DNA of 64,000 nucleotides from Micromonosporaceae bacterium KJ-029 (lineage in GTDB: Bacteria > Actinomycetota > Actinomycetes > Mycobacteriales > Micromonosporaceae). Where the stretch lies: NCBI GenBank assembly GCA_005402585.1, contig BIFP01000022.1:372001-436000 (forward strand), read 5' to 3'. A program made the position numbers and the translations under genes. The notes beneath the pieces are model-generated. The model made no database searches. It was not told the DNA's origin and saw only the letters and a list, made by a program, of their open reading frames with translations. Shown here piece after piece: positions 50,028 to 58,311 of this stretch. Numbering within the stretch: the first letter of the stretch is position 1; each line of letters opens with the position of its first letter.

Positions 50028-51353
50028 ATGAAGAGAGCGATCAGACTGTGGTGTGCCGCCCTGGCGGCCGTCGCCCTGGCGGCGCTGGCCGCGCTGTCCG
50101 TCCCCACACCGGCGTCGGCGGCGGCGCTGACCGAGGTGACCAGCTTCGGCACCAACCCGAGCAACCTACGTATGTACCTCTACGTGCCGGACCGGGTCGC
50201 GGCCCGACCGGGCCTGGTGGTCGCGGTGCACTACTGCACCGGCAGCGGGCCGGCGATGCACTCCGGTACCCAGTTCGCGGCCCTGGCCGACCGGTACGGA
50301 TACATCGTGGTCTACCCGTCGGTGACCCGTAGCAGCCAGTGCTTCGACGTCTCCTCCCCGCAGGCCCTGCGGCGGGGTGGCGGCAGCGACCCGGTGGGCA
50401 TCATGTCCATGGTCGACTACGTCCGGCAGCGCTACCCGGTCGACCCGGCTCGGATCTTCGCCACCGGCATCTCCTCCGGCGCGATGATGACCAACGTCCT
50501 GCTGGGGCTCTACCCGGACGTCTTCGCGGCCGGTGCCGCCTTCGCGGGGGTGCCGTTCGGTTGCTTCGCCACCACCAACGGTTCGGAGTGGAACAGCGAG
50601 TGCGCCAACGGGCAGCTCACCCGGACCCCGCAGCAGTGGGGTGACCTGGTGCGCAACGCGTACCCGGGCTACTCCGGCAAGCGCCCGCGGATGCAGACCT
50701 GGCACGGCACCAACGACGAGATCCTGCGCTACCCGAACTTCGGCGAGCAGATCAAGCAGTGGACCAACGTGCACGGCCTGAGCCAGACGCCCACCTTCAC
50801 CGACACCCCGCAGGCCGGCTACACCCGCACCCGCTACGGCGGCTCCGGCGGGCAGGCGCCGGTCGAGGCGATCAGCATGCAGGGCGTATCGCACAACCTG
50901 CCGGTCGACGCCGCCCAGGCGTTGCGCTTCTTCGGCCTGGACAGCACCCCGCCGAGCAGCCCGCCGCCGACCTCCACCCCGTCGCCGACGATCACCCCCA
51001 CCACTCCCCCACCGACGACGCCGTCGCCGTCGGGCACCGGCTGCCGGGTCGGGTACGCGGTCAACGCCTGGAACACCGGGCTGACCGCCGAGGTGACCAT
51101 CACCAACACCGGCGCGACGGCCGTCAACGGCTGGAGCCTGGCCTTCACCCTGCCCGGTGGACAGACCATCACCAACGGCTGGAACGCGACGTACTCCCCG
51201 ACGTCCGGGGCGGTGACCGCGCGCAACGTCGCCTACAACGGCACCATCGCGCCCAACGGCTCGGTCAGCATCGGTTTCCAGGCCAACCACACCGGCAACA
51301 CCGGCCGCCCGGCCTCGTTCACCCTCAACGGGACTGCCTGCTCGGTCGCCTGA
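50028..51353 (+). CDS. Secreted CE1-type (PHB depolymerase-family) esterase with CBM2
   Basis: A 441-residue secreted enzyme, probably a feruloyl or acetyl xylan esterase. A Sec signal peptide ends at PASAAAL. The esterase domain has VVAVHYCTGSGPAMHSGTQFAALADRYGYIVVYP, the nucleophile Ser149 in GISSGAMM, a probable Asp in WHGTNDEILRYPN and His in GVSHNLP. A Pro/Thr/Ser linker joins a C-terminal CBM2 (GCRVGYAVNAWNTGLTAEVTITNTG). It starts at ATG after GGAGGACC and works with the xylanase on feruloylated or acetylated xylan. Confidence 0.92.
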   Translation: MKRAIRLWCAALAAVALAALAALSVPTPASAAALTEVTSFGTNPSNLRMYLYVPDRVAARPGLVVAVHYCTGSGPAMHSGTQFAALADRYGYIVVYPSVTRSSQCFDVSSPQALRRGGGSDPVGIMSMVDYVRQRYPVDPARIFATGISSGAMMTNVLLGLYPDVFAAGAAFAGVPFGCFATTNGSEWNSECANGQLTRTPQQWGDLVRNAYPGYSGKRPRMQTWHGTNDEILRYPNFGEQIKQWTNVHGLSQTPTFTDTPQAGYTRTRYGGSGGQAPVEAISMQGVSHNLPVDAAQALRFFGLDSTPPSSPPPTSTPSPTITPTTPPPTTPSPSGTGCRVGYAVNAWNTGLTAEVTITNTGATAVNGWSLAFTLPGGQTITNGWNATYSPTSGAVTARNVAYNGTIAPNGSVSIGFQANHTGNTGRPASFTLNGTACSVA

Positions 51354-51446
51354 CCCCGGTTGCGCCGTCCCACCCGGCGCCCGGGTGCGGTGCCCGCGCG
51401 GTTCGTCGGCCGTGCGGGCACCGACACCTTCCTTGGTTAATCGAGA

Positions 51447-52742
51447 GTGGCCGCCGCCACGCTGGCCCTGCTTGGCACCGCCACGGCGGTCGCGCCGCCG
51501 CACGCGCGGGCCGCCACCGTCGACCCCAACGTCACGTACGTCTTCGTCAACCGGCACAGCGGCAAGGCGATGGACGTATGGAACTGGTCCACCGCCGACA
51601 ACGCCCCGGTCAACCAGTACGCCCGCAACGACGCCGCCGTACAGCAGTGGCGCTTCGTCGATGTCGACGGCGGCTACCACCAGATCCGCTCGGTGCACAG
51701 CGGCAAGGTCCTCGAGGTGCCCAACGCCACCGACGGCGTCCAACTCGTGCAGAACAGCGCGGCCAGCGGCAACACCCGCCAACACTTCCGGCTCGCCGAC
51801 TCCGACGGCGGCTACGTCCGGTTCGTCAACCGGCACTCGAACAAGGTCCTGGACGTGTGGGGCTGGTCCACCGCGGACGGTGGCATGATCTCGCAGTACC
51901 AGGACCTCAACGGCGCCAACCAGCAGTGGCAGTTGGTCGCCCTGGGCGCCAGCAGCGGCTGCGGCAGCGGTGCGTTCCAGGCCGAGGCGGTGCTCAGCGG
52001 CGGCATCTGGACCGCCCGCAACGGTGGCAGCACCGTCTACAGCGGCTCCGACATGCGCGCCGCCGTGCAGGCCGCGGTGAACAGCCTCAGCGCGGGCCGT
52101 ACCAGCAAACAGCGGGTCGTGGCACGCGGCTCCGGCACCATCAGCGCCGGCTCGCGGATCTCGCTGCCCAGCTACACCACGATCGACGTCTGCGGCACCA
52201 TCAACGTGACCGGTTCCGGCTCCGGCGACCAGGCGCCGATCTACTCCCGCGGCACCACCCAGGTCGAGGTCCAGCACCTCACCGTCACCGGCTCCCCGCT
52301 GTACGGCATCTTCCTGCGCAACGTGACCAACGTGATCCTCGGCCAGATCGACATGCGACTCTCCGGCGGGCTCGGCGTACGCATCGACAACCGGGACGAC
52401 ACGAGCCAGTGGACCCGCAATGTTCGCATCGACAACGTCTACGTCTCCGGCGCCAGCTCGCACGCGGTGGAGACGTACGGGGTGGACGGGCTGACCGTCG
52501 ACACCGTCAACAACGCGATCCTGCTGGAGAACTGCTACGGCGTGGACATCGCCGCGGGCGGCGGCACGATCAGCGGCGGTGGCGAGGTACGGCTGGCCAC
52601 CCGCGCCGAGTTCCCCGGCAACCGTGACCTCACCCTGCGCAACTTCACGCTGGTCAACAGCCGGATCGTGGAGAACCCCTGCACCACCAACCTGATCATC
52701 AGCAACGTCGTACTGAACAACTCCACCATCACCCGCTGCTGA
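51447..52742 (+). CDS. Ricin-lectin (CBM13) plus right-handed beta-helix secreted protein, N-terminus truncated
   Basis: A 431-residue protein. Three ricin-type repeats carry QQWRFVDV, QHFRLADS and QQWQLVAL with HSGKAMDV/HSNKVLDV motifs. A C-terminal right-handed beta-helix follows (PSYTTIDVCGTINVTGSG through NNSTITRC) that resembles pectate-lyase-like folds. A secreted plant-wall-binding or cleaving role is likely. The signal peptide is odd: the frame opens at GTG as MAAATLALLGTATAVAPPHARAAT, lacking the basic n-region, and an in-frame TAA is 6 bp upstream. No ribosome site is present. The 5' end may be deleted. Confidence 0.8.
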   Translation: MAAATLALLGTATAVAPPHARAATVDPNVTYVFVNRHSGKAMDVWNWSTADNAPVNQYARNDAAVQQWRFVDVDGGYHQIRSVHSGKVLEVPNATDGVQLVQNSAASGNTRQHFRLADSDGGYVRFVNRHSNKVLDVWGWSTADGGMISQYQDLNGANQQWQLVALGASSGCGSGAFQAEAVLSGGIWTARNGGSTVYSGSDMRAAVQAAVNSLSAGRTSKQRVVARGSGTISAGSRISLPSYTTIDVCGTINVTGSGSGDQAPIYSRGTTQVEVQHLTVTGSPLYGIFLRNVTNVILGQIDMRLSGGLGVRIDNRDDTSQWTRNVRIDNVYVSGASSHAVETYGVDGLTVDTVNNAILLENCYGVDIAAGGGTISGGGEVRLATRAEFPGNRDLTLRNFTLVNSRIVENPCTTNLIISNVVLNNSTITRC

Positions 52743-52745
52743 TCG

Positions 52746-52778
52746 GCGGGCGGGCCCGGCTACGCCGGGCCCGCCCGC
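52746..52778. terminator. Bidirectional terminator
   Basis: GCGGGCGGGCCCGGC and GCCGGGCCCGCCCGC form a 15-bp perfect stem with a TAC loop, between the convergent lectin and xylanase genes. Confidence 0.85.
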
Positions 52779-52789
52779 GATCTGTTAAT

Positions 52790-52831
52790 AGGGGCCCCTT
52801 CCTATGCATGAGGCGTTAGGAAGGGGCCCCT
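52790..52831. repeat. Intergenic palindrome
   Basis: AGGGGCCCCTTCCTA and its exact complement, separated by 12 bases. It follows the terminator immediately, so two hairpins sit side by side. It resembles a dispersed intergenic palindrome and may also act as a second terminator for xylanase mRNA. Confidence 0.7.
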
Positions 52832-52839
52832 CCTTTCAA

Positions 52840-54264
52840 TCAGCTGGCGCTGCAGGTGGGGGTTCCGGTGGGGGGGTTGCCGTTGCCCTGGAAGCCGAAT
52901 TCGGTGCTGGTTCCGGGGCTGACAGTGCCGTTGTAGCTGACGTTGCGGAAGGTCACGTTGCCGCTGGTTCCGCTGGGCTGGGTGTTCCAGTGGTTGACCA
53001 GGGTCGCGCCGGCCGGCAGACCGACGTTCACCGACCAGCGGGTGAGCCCGGCGGAGCCGGCGGTGACGCGGACCGTGGCGACGAATCCGCCGGTCCAGGT
53101 GTTCAGCGAGACCGACGCGGTGCAGCCGGCACCGCCCGGCGGCGGGGTGGTCGGCGGCGGCGTGGTGGGCGGCGGGGTCGTCGGCGGAGGCGTGGTGGTG
53201 GGCGGAGGCGTGGTGCCACCCGCGTTCAGCGCCTCGAGGGTCGCGTTGTACGCGGCCTTCTTGTTCCCGTTGCCGTCGAAGAGCAGCGGGGTGCCGCCGG
53301 AGCGCCAGGAGTCGCTGTCGCGGATGCCCCACACGGTGATGCCGGTGCAGCGGGCGACGGCGAGGCAGTCGGTGACCACCCGGCGGTACGTCTCGGCCTG
53401 GGTGGTGCCGGAGCCCTCGATGTCCAGCTCGGTGATCTGCACGTCCACCCCGAGGGCGGCGAAGCTGGACAGCGTGGTGCGGTAGTTGCTGGGGTACGGC
53501 GAGTTGGGGTTGAAGTGCGACTGGAGGCCGACGCAGTCGATCGGCACGCCGCGGCTCTTGAAGTCGCGGACCAGGTTGTAGACGGCCTGCGTCTTGGCGT
53601 GGCTCCAGTCGTCGGTGTTGTAGTCGTTGTAGCAGAGCTTGGCGCCCGGGTCGGCGGCCCGCGCGGCGCGGAACGCCGCCTCGATCCAGTCGTTGCCGGT
53701 GCGCTGCAGGTTCGAGTCGCGCCGGGCGCCGCTGCCGCCGTCGGCGAACGCCTCGTTCACCACGTCCCAGGAGTGGATCTTGCCCCGGTAGTAGGTGGCC
53801 ACCTGCGTGACGTGGTTGAGCATCGCGTTACGCAGCGCGGTGCCGGACATGTTCTGCATCCAGCCGGGTTGCTGGGAGTGCCAGGCCAGGGTGTGGCCGC
53901 GCACCTGCATTCCGTTGGCCCGGGCGTGGTTGACGATCCGGTCCGCGTTGGCGAAGCTGAACTGCCCCTGCTGCGGCTCGGTCGCGTCGATCTTCATCTC
54001 GTTCTCGGGGGTGACCGAGTTGAATTCGCGGTTGAGGATGCCGACGTAGGTCGAGTCGGAGAGCTTGTACGCCGCCACCGCGGCGCCGAAGTACCGACCC
54101 TTCTCGGCCGCGGACGCGCCCAGCGTGGTCGCCGCGCTGGCGCTGGAGGCGACGACCACGCTGGTGGCGACGACGGCGAGACCGACCGCAGCCGAGACCA
54201 GCGCGGTACGCGGTCGCAGTCGGGTCGCCGGGCGCCCGCTGGCGCGGGCGAAGGCGTTGTTCAT
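52840..54264 (-). CDS. GH10 endo-1,4-beta-xylanase with CBM2
   Basis: A 474-residue secreted xylanase. Signal peptide 1-45 ends ASSASAATT. The GH10 barrel has the acid/base Glu171 (WDVVNEAF) and nucleophile Glu279 (ITELDIEG), with the usual VTPENEMKID, GHTLAWHSQQPGW and CYNDYNTDDW motifs. A TPPPTT-repeat linker joins a C-terminal CBM2 (GCTASVSLNTWTGGFVATVRVTAG), which here lacks nothing essential. It hydrolyses xylan outside the cell. Three TTTCG/CGAAA direct repeats lie 150-180 bp upstream, plus a perfect operator at 54543. Confidence 0.97.
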   Translation of the reverse strand: MNNAFARASGRPATRLRPRTALVSAAVGLAVVATSVVVASSASAATTLGASAAEKGRYFGAAVAAYKLSDSTYVGILNREFNSVTPENEMKIDATEPQQGQFSFANADRIVNHARANGMQVRGHTLAWHSQQPGWMQNMSGTALRNAMLNHVTQVATYYRGKIHSWDVVNEAFADGGSGARRDSNLQRTGNDWIEAAFRAARAADPGAKLCYNDYNTDDWSHAKTQAVYNLVRDFKSRGVPIDCVGLQSHFNPNSPYPSNYRTTLSSFAALGVDVQITELDIEGSGTTQAETYRRVVTDCLAVARCTGITVWGIRDSDSWRSGGTPLLFDGNGNKKAAYNATLEALNAGGTTPPPTTTPPPTTPPPTTPPPTTPPPGGAGCTASVSLNTWTGGFVATVRVTAGSAGLTRWSVNVGLPAGATLVNHWNTQPSGTSGNVTFRNVSYNGTVSPGTSTEFGFQGNGNPPTGTPTCSAS

Positions 54265-54574
54265 GGCATGAGCCTTTCGACGAAGCCGTGCTGATGGGAA
54301 GCCGGCCTCGACCACTGCCCAGCACGGTGGCCCTCCCGTCGCCAGCGCGGTCGCCCGGAAGCCGCGCCGGCCGGGGCACTCGGCCAGCCACCGTGAGTAG
54401 TTCGAGGCTGTTCTATCGAAAATAGTATCGAAACATGTCCGAAAGCTCAACGCGTGCCCGAATGTCTTTTGTGGACCTGTGCGCCGGCGTCGGTACCGGT
54501 CCACCCCATGGCAGGACGGTCGCGCAGGCCAGGATGGGGACTCCGAAAGTTTCGGCCTGCCGGCCGATAACCGA
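54265..54574. promoter_or_regulatory. Xylanase upstream control region
   Basis: About 310 bp with no intact gene. It includes the direct repeats CGAAA at 54417, 54429 and 54440 (spacing 12 and 11 bp) and the AT-rich stretch TATCGAAAATAGTATCG. The latter probably overlaps the xylanase promoter. The perfect operator at 54543-54555 is listed separately. The pattern matches published Streptomyces xylanase control sequences built from CGAAA/TTTCG units. Confidence 0.6.
54543..54555. promoter_or_regulatory. Xylan-regulon operator CCGAAAGTTTCGG
   Basis: A perfect 13-bp palindrome with a central G, upstream of the xylanase and directly after the CE7 relic. The same motif occurs before the LacI gene. 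Confidence 0.8.
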
Positions 54575-54727
54575 TCAGTGGGGCAGCGCCACGTCGACCG
54601 GCATCGCAACCGCCGGCCCGGCTGCCAAGGCGGCCGGGCCGCCGAGTACGTCGGCCAGCCAGCGCAGCTGGCGCCGTACCTGGGTGGCATCCCCGTGCTC
54701 GTGGCCGTTGAACGGGTACACGTGCAT
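54575..54727 (-). pseudogene. C-terminal relic of a CE7-type acetyl xylan esterase
   Basis: A 50-codon frame MHVYPFNGHEHGDATQVRRQ continuing LRWLADVLG. VYP-NGHE-G----Q---LRWL is the end of CE7 acetyl xylan esterases, including the catalytic His of NGHE. The rest of that approximately 320-residue enzyme is missing. A stop immediately precedes the ATG, which has GAGGA close by. The remnant lies between the LacI gene and the xylanase, consistent with internal deletion of an ancestral xylan operon. Confidence 0.65.
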
Positions 54728-54747
54728 GGATCCTCACAGGTGGTCCG

Positions 54748-55776
54748 TCAGGCGGGTGGCGGCGCGGTGCTCTCGCGTACCACCAGCTCGGCGACCAGGT
54801 CGATCCGGCTGGTGGGCAGGGCGACCCCGCGCGCGAGGTCGAGCAGCATCCGGGTCGCCGTGCCGGCCATGTCGCACAGCGGCTGGTTGACCGTGGTCAG
54901 TGCCGGGCCGATCCAGGCGGAGACGGGGAGGTTGTCGTAGCCGACCACGGACAGGTCACCGGGCACGTCCAGGCCGAGCTGCCGGGCCGCCCGCAGGACC
55001 CCCATCGCCTGCAGGTCCGATCCGGCGAAGATCGCCGTCGGGCGCTCCGCGCGGCTCAGCAGCTCGATGCCGTGGGCGTAGCCTGCGTCGAGGTGGAAGT
55101 TCCCGGAACGGACCAGATCGGGATCGACCGGTACGCCGAGTTCCTCGTGGGCGCAGCGGAAGCCGGCCGTGCGGGCCCGGGCGCAGAGCACGTCCGGCGG
55201 GCCGGAGATGATCGCGATCCGGCGGTGCCCGAGTTCCAGCAGGTGGCGGGTGGCGAGCAGGCCGCCGTTCCAGTTGTTCGAGCCGACCGTGGGCACCGAG
55301 GCCGAGCTGGCGCTGTCGGTGTCGACCGCGACGACAGGGATGGCCTGGCGGTGCAACTGCTGCCGCTGCTGGTCGGTCAGGTTGCACATCACCAGCAGTA
55401 CGCCGAGCGGGCGCCGGGCGACCAGCGCGTCCACCCACGACTGCGGCGGCCGGTGCGCGCCGCCGAGCTGCGACAGCACCACGTTCAGCTGGGTGGCGGT
55501 GGTGACCGCCTCGACCCCGCGGATGATTTCCAACGCCCAGTCCGAGCCGAACTCGTGGAACACCAGGTCGACCTGGCTCTCACCGCCCGTACGCCGGGCG
55601 CGGCGGCGGTAGCGGTGCCGCTCCAGGCTGGCCTCGACCCGCGCCCTGGTCCCGGCGGCGACGTCCGACCGCCCGTTGAGCACCTTGGACACCGTCGCCG
55701 ACGAGACGCCGACCTCCCGCGCGATGGTCGCGATCGTGGTCGAGCCGAGCCGGGTCGGCGATCGGTTGTCAGTCAT
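54748..55776 (-). CDS. LacI-family regulator of the xylan locus
   Basis: A 342-residue repressor. The N-terminal helix-turn-helix (STTIATIAREVGVSSATVSKVLNGRSDVAAGTRARVEASLERHRYRRR) is followed by a sugar-sensing domain. GSNNWNGGLLATRHLLELGHRRIAIISGPPDVL and VPGDLSVVGYDNLPVSAWIGPALTTVNQP are typical. It is the likely xylose or xylo-oligosaccharide-responsive regulator of the neighbouring xylanase, resembling BxlR/XlnR. A CCGAAAATTTCGG operator 19 bp upstream of its ATG suggests autorepression. The ATG at 55776 follows AGAGGT. Confidence 0.9.
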   Translation of the reverse strand: MTDNRSPTRLGSTTIATIAREVGVSSATVSKVLNGRSDVAAGTRARVEASLERHRYRRRARRTGGESQVDLVFHEFGSDWALEIIRGVEAVTTATQLNVVLSQLGGAHRPPQSWVDALVARRPLGVLLVMCNLTDQQRQQLHRQAIPVVAVDTDSASSASVPTVGSNNWNGGLLATRHLLELGHRRIAIISGPPDVLCARARTAGFRCAHEELGVPVDPDLVRSGNFHLDAGYAHGIELLSRAERPTAIFAGSDLQAMGVLRAARQLGLDVPGDLSVVGYDNLPVSAWIGPALTTVNQPLCDMAGTATRMLLDLARGVALPTSRIDLVAELVVRESTAPPPA

Positions 55777-55795
55777 CCGTACCTCTGCAAGGGCA

Positions 55796-55808
55796 CCGAA
55801 AATTTCGG
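55796..55808. promoter_or_regulatory. Xylan-regulon operator CCGAAAATTTCGG
   Basis: A perfect 13-bp palindrome with central A, 19 bp upstream of the LacI ATG. It differs from the 54543 site only in the central base. Confidence 0.8.
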
Positions 55809-56185
55809 GGAACTGTAGCACGGCTCCGACCTGCCGGCGATGACACAGGTCGATGCCGGCGGGCCTGGCGCCGAGCGGCCGGGAATCGCTTGCCCGTGCC
55901 GCTGGTGCAGCGTGGACGGTCTGATTCCCGGCCCTTGACACGCCATGTCGACGCCCTCAGATTCCCGACACAGGTGTCGAGCCGATTTCCGAGATTTTCG
56001 ACAACCGCCGTGTTGCACGGTAGTGGGCGTGGCCTGCCGTCCGACTCGACGGCTACGGGGTTCTCGTGGTCCGCGAGGACGCCTGAGCCGTGACCGGTCG
56101 GTGACGATCAGCAGGATCTGCTCAACCAACCGCCTCGCTGGTTCGGCGCCGCCATCGGCTGAGTTCGCAGGCGTGGCTGGGCGGG
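55809..56185. other. Intergenic region, no gene seen
   Basis: About 375 bp beyond the operator. It contains a partial operator-like CCGAGATTTTCGAC near 55990 and otherwise no convincing feature. Confidence 0.4.
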
Positions 56186-56521
56186 CTATTCGGTGGGAAG
56201 CTCCTCGTCCACCCGTGCCGCACCAGCGATGTGGTACACCCCGGACACGGCTTCGGCGGGCAACGCCGCATAGACGTGCGGGTACGATCCGCCGCTCGGG
56301 GCTTCCTCCCAGCGCAACACGTCGCCGAGCATGGATGCGTCGAGCGTGACGACGACGAGTAGCGGCTGCTCGCCGAACACGCGGGCCGCCGTACCAGGCA
56401 CCTGTGCCCGTGACGAGCAGTGGATGAACCCACTGTCTCGATCGAACAGCGAGCCGTCGAACCTGCCGGCAGCTTGGAACTCGGCCCACTCATTGGGCAA
56501 CAAGATCTTGTAGATGAGCAC
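56186..56521 (-). CDS. DUF952 domain protein
   Basis: A 111-residue protein. MLIYKILLPNEWAEFQAAGRFDGSLFDRDSGFIHCSSRAQVPGTAARVFGEQPLLVVVTLDASMLGDVLRWEEAPSGG is the DUF952 pattern, with conserved HCS and RWEE segments. The fold is related to ADP-ribosyl-binding domains, but the role is not established. There are no obvious operon partners. Confidence 0.85.
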   Translation of the reverse strand: MLIYKILLPNEWAEFQAAGRFDGSLFDRDSGFIHCSSRAQVPGTAARVFGEQPLLVVVTLDASMLGDVLRWEEAPSGGSYPHVYAALPAEAVSGVYHIAGAARVDEELPTE

Positions 56522-57115
56522 GCCGCCATGCTCCCAGAGCCCGGGGATGGTTCGGCACCGTCCGAAGCCAGGAGACGCCAGTTCTGAGTATGGCTCCCGG
56601 TCAGGTGGTCGGACTCCATACCCAAGGAGTGGTGGTTGGGGCTGCTCGGCATCCGCTCTTGCCGAAAGTAGTGCGCATGGCCACCGGTGGTGCCGTAGCG
56701 GCCGGTCAGGTAAGACGCCAGCTGGAAGCCGTGCCGGAGGTCGGTGCAGTCATCGCGTCGCCCACGCGGTCTCATACGAGCAGCGGTTCGCAAAGCACCT
56801 GACGCTGTGCACGCTGGAGGAGACCGGGTCGCGGGAATGACGCCACTGCCGCGCCGCGAGGGCCGCGCCGAGCGGTTCGCGCCGAGGGCCATCGAGCCGA
56901 GACGAGGGCGCGCCTCGCGGTTTGGGTGTCAGTAGTCCGCAGGGCTGGTAGCGGAGCAGGGGCGGCACCCGGGACCGAGGAAGTGGAGCGGTCCATGTGG
57001 ATTGTGGCCGAGTGGTGCGGGGCGGTGCGATCGATGGCCTTCAGCGCCTTCTTCGGCCAGCGGGATAGTGTATCGTTCGGCACAGAAATAGTGGGCGAGC
57101 GAGCGGAGAACTCGG
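56522..57115. other. Long intergenic region, no gene seen
   Basis: About 590 bp with lower GC-skewed codon use and no frame that looks real in composition or homology. The last 60 bp (ending CGGAGAACTCGG) probably hold the promoter of the SDR gene. Confidence 0.5.
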
Positions 57116-57856
57116 ATGACGTATCTGGCTGGCAGGGTCGCCCTGGTTACAGGAGGAAGCCGAGGTATCGGAGCAGCGATCGTCGCCCGCTTGGCGCAGG
57201 ACGGAGCCGACGTGGCGCTGACCTACCTGAGCGCCGAAGAGAAGGCCAAGGCCGTCGTCGCCGCGATCGAGGAGGACGGCCGCCGTGCACTCGCCGTTCA
57301 AGCCGACAGTGGGGACGGCGCGGCGGTCGTGGCGGCGGTCGAGCGGGTCGTCGCCGAGTTTGGTCGGCTCGACATCCTGGTCAACAACGCTGGCGTCTTT
57401 CCGTACGCGTCCATTGAGGAGGTGTCGACCGAGGAGGTCGACCGGACCCTGGCGGTGCATGTGCGTGGTGTCTACCTGGCCACGCAGGCGGCGGTGGCGC
57501 AGATGGGCGACGGTGGCCGGGTCATCAGCATCGGTAGCTGTTTCGCCGAGCGTGTCCCGTACGCCGGGGTCAGTCTGTACGCCATGAGCAAGAGTGCTCT
57601 GATCGGCATGACCCGGGGTCTGGCTCGCGATCTCGGCCCGCGTGGCATCACTGTCAACGTGGTGCACCCGGGCTCGACGGACACGGACATGAACCCCGCC
57701 AGCGGCGAGGGTGCCGACCACGAACGCAGCTTTATCGCGTTGGGGCACTACGCCGAGCCTGCGGACATCGCGGCCACGGTAAGCCACCTCGCCGGCCCGG
57801 GCGGTCGGTATATCACGGGCGCCTCGATCGCCGTAGACGGCGGATTCGCCGCCTGA
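57116..57856 (+). CDS. Short-chain dehydrogenase/reductase
   Basis: A 246-residue classical SDR. Cofactor motif TGGSRGIG is at residues 12-19, NNAG at 90-93, and the catalytic triad is Ser in ISIGSCFAE, Tyr in YAMSKSA and Lys four residues on. The ending GRYITGASIAVDGGFAA is typical of 3-oxoacyl-ACP reductase-like enzymes. Substrate unknown. It is followed 40 bp later by an SMR gene and then a TetR gene on the same strand. Confidence 0.92.
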   Translation: MTYLAGRVALVTGGSRGIGAAIVARLAQDGADVALTYLSAEEKAKAVVAAIEEDGRRALAVQADSGDGAAVVAAVERVVAEFGRLDILVNNAGVFPYASIEEVSTEEVDRTLAVHVRGVYLATQAAVAQMGDGGRVISIGSCFAERVPYAGVSLYAMSKSALIGMTRGLARDLGPRGITVNVVHPGSTDTDMNPASGEGADHERSFIALGHYAEPADIAATVSHLAGPGGRYITGASIAVDGGFAA

Positions 57857-57896
57857 GTCCATCGTTCACGGCCGACGACTCCGAAGGGAACATCCC

Positions 57897-58214
57897 GTGG
57901 CCTGGATCATTCTCATCACCGCCGCCCTGCTGGAGGTGGTGTGGGCGACTGCGCTCAAACACACCGAGGGGTTCACCCGCTTCTGGCCTTCGGTGCTGGC
58001 TGTCTCCGCCGCCGTGCTGAGCTTCGTGCTGTTGGCGTGGGCGATGAAGAACCTTCCTATCGGGACCGCGTACGCCGTGTGGGTGGGTATCGGTGCCGTC
58101 GGCGTGGCCATCGCCGGCATCGTCGCCCTCGGCGAAAGCGCCTCACCACAGCGATTCGTTTTCCTCGCCCTGATCCTCGTCGGGATCATCGGTCTCAAGG
58201 CCGTGGAGGGCTGA
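57897..58214 (+). CDS. SMR-family small multidrug transporter
   Basis: A 105-residue four-helix exporter. The conserved membrane glutamate is in AALLEVVWATALK, with WAMKNLPIGTAYAVWVGIGAVG and GESASPQRFVFLALILVGIIGLK downstream. This fits the SugE/Gdx guanidinium or quaternary ammonium exporters more than EmrE. It functions as a dual-topology dimer. It starts at GTG with GAAGGGAACA upstream and is co-directional with the TetR gene, which may regulate it. Confidence 0.9.
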   Translation: MAWIILITAALLEVVWATALKHTEGFTRFWPSVLAVSAAVLSFVLLAWAMKNLPIGTAYAVWVGIGAVGVAIAGIVALGESASPQRFVFLALILVGIIGLKAVEG

Positions 58215-58311
58215 ACCGCGGCTTGCCGGATCGGGGAATCCGCCAGAGTGAAGCGAATACCCGGGTTCACCGCCGCGCGGCCGAGCGGTTCGGAACCAGG
58301 AAGGAACGAAA

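Noticed and set aside
54435..54890. Plus-strand 151-residue frame in the xylan region
   Set aside because: It crosses the operator, the CE7 relic and the end of the LacI gene in antisense; no homology seen.
56522..57115. Possible gene in the 590-bp gap before the SDR gene
   Set aside because: Open frames exist on both strands but none has coding-like third-position bias or recognisable motifs.
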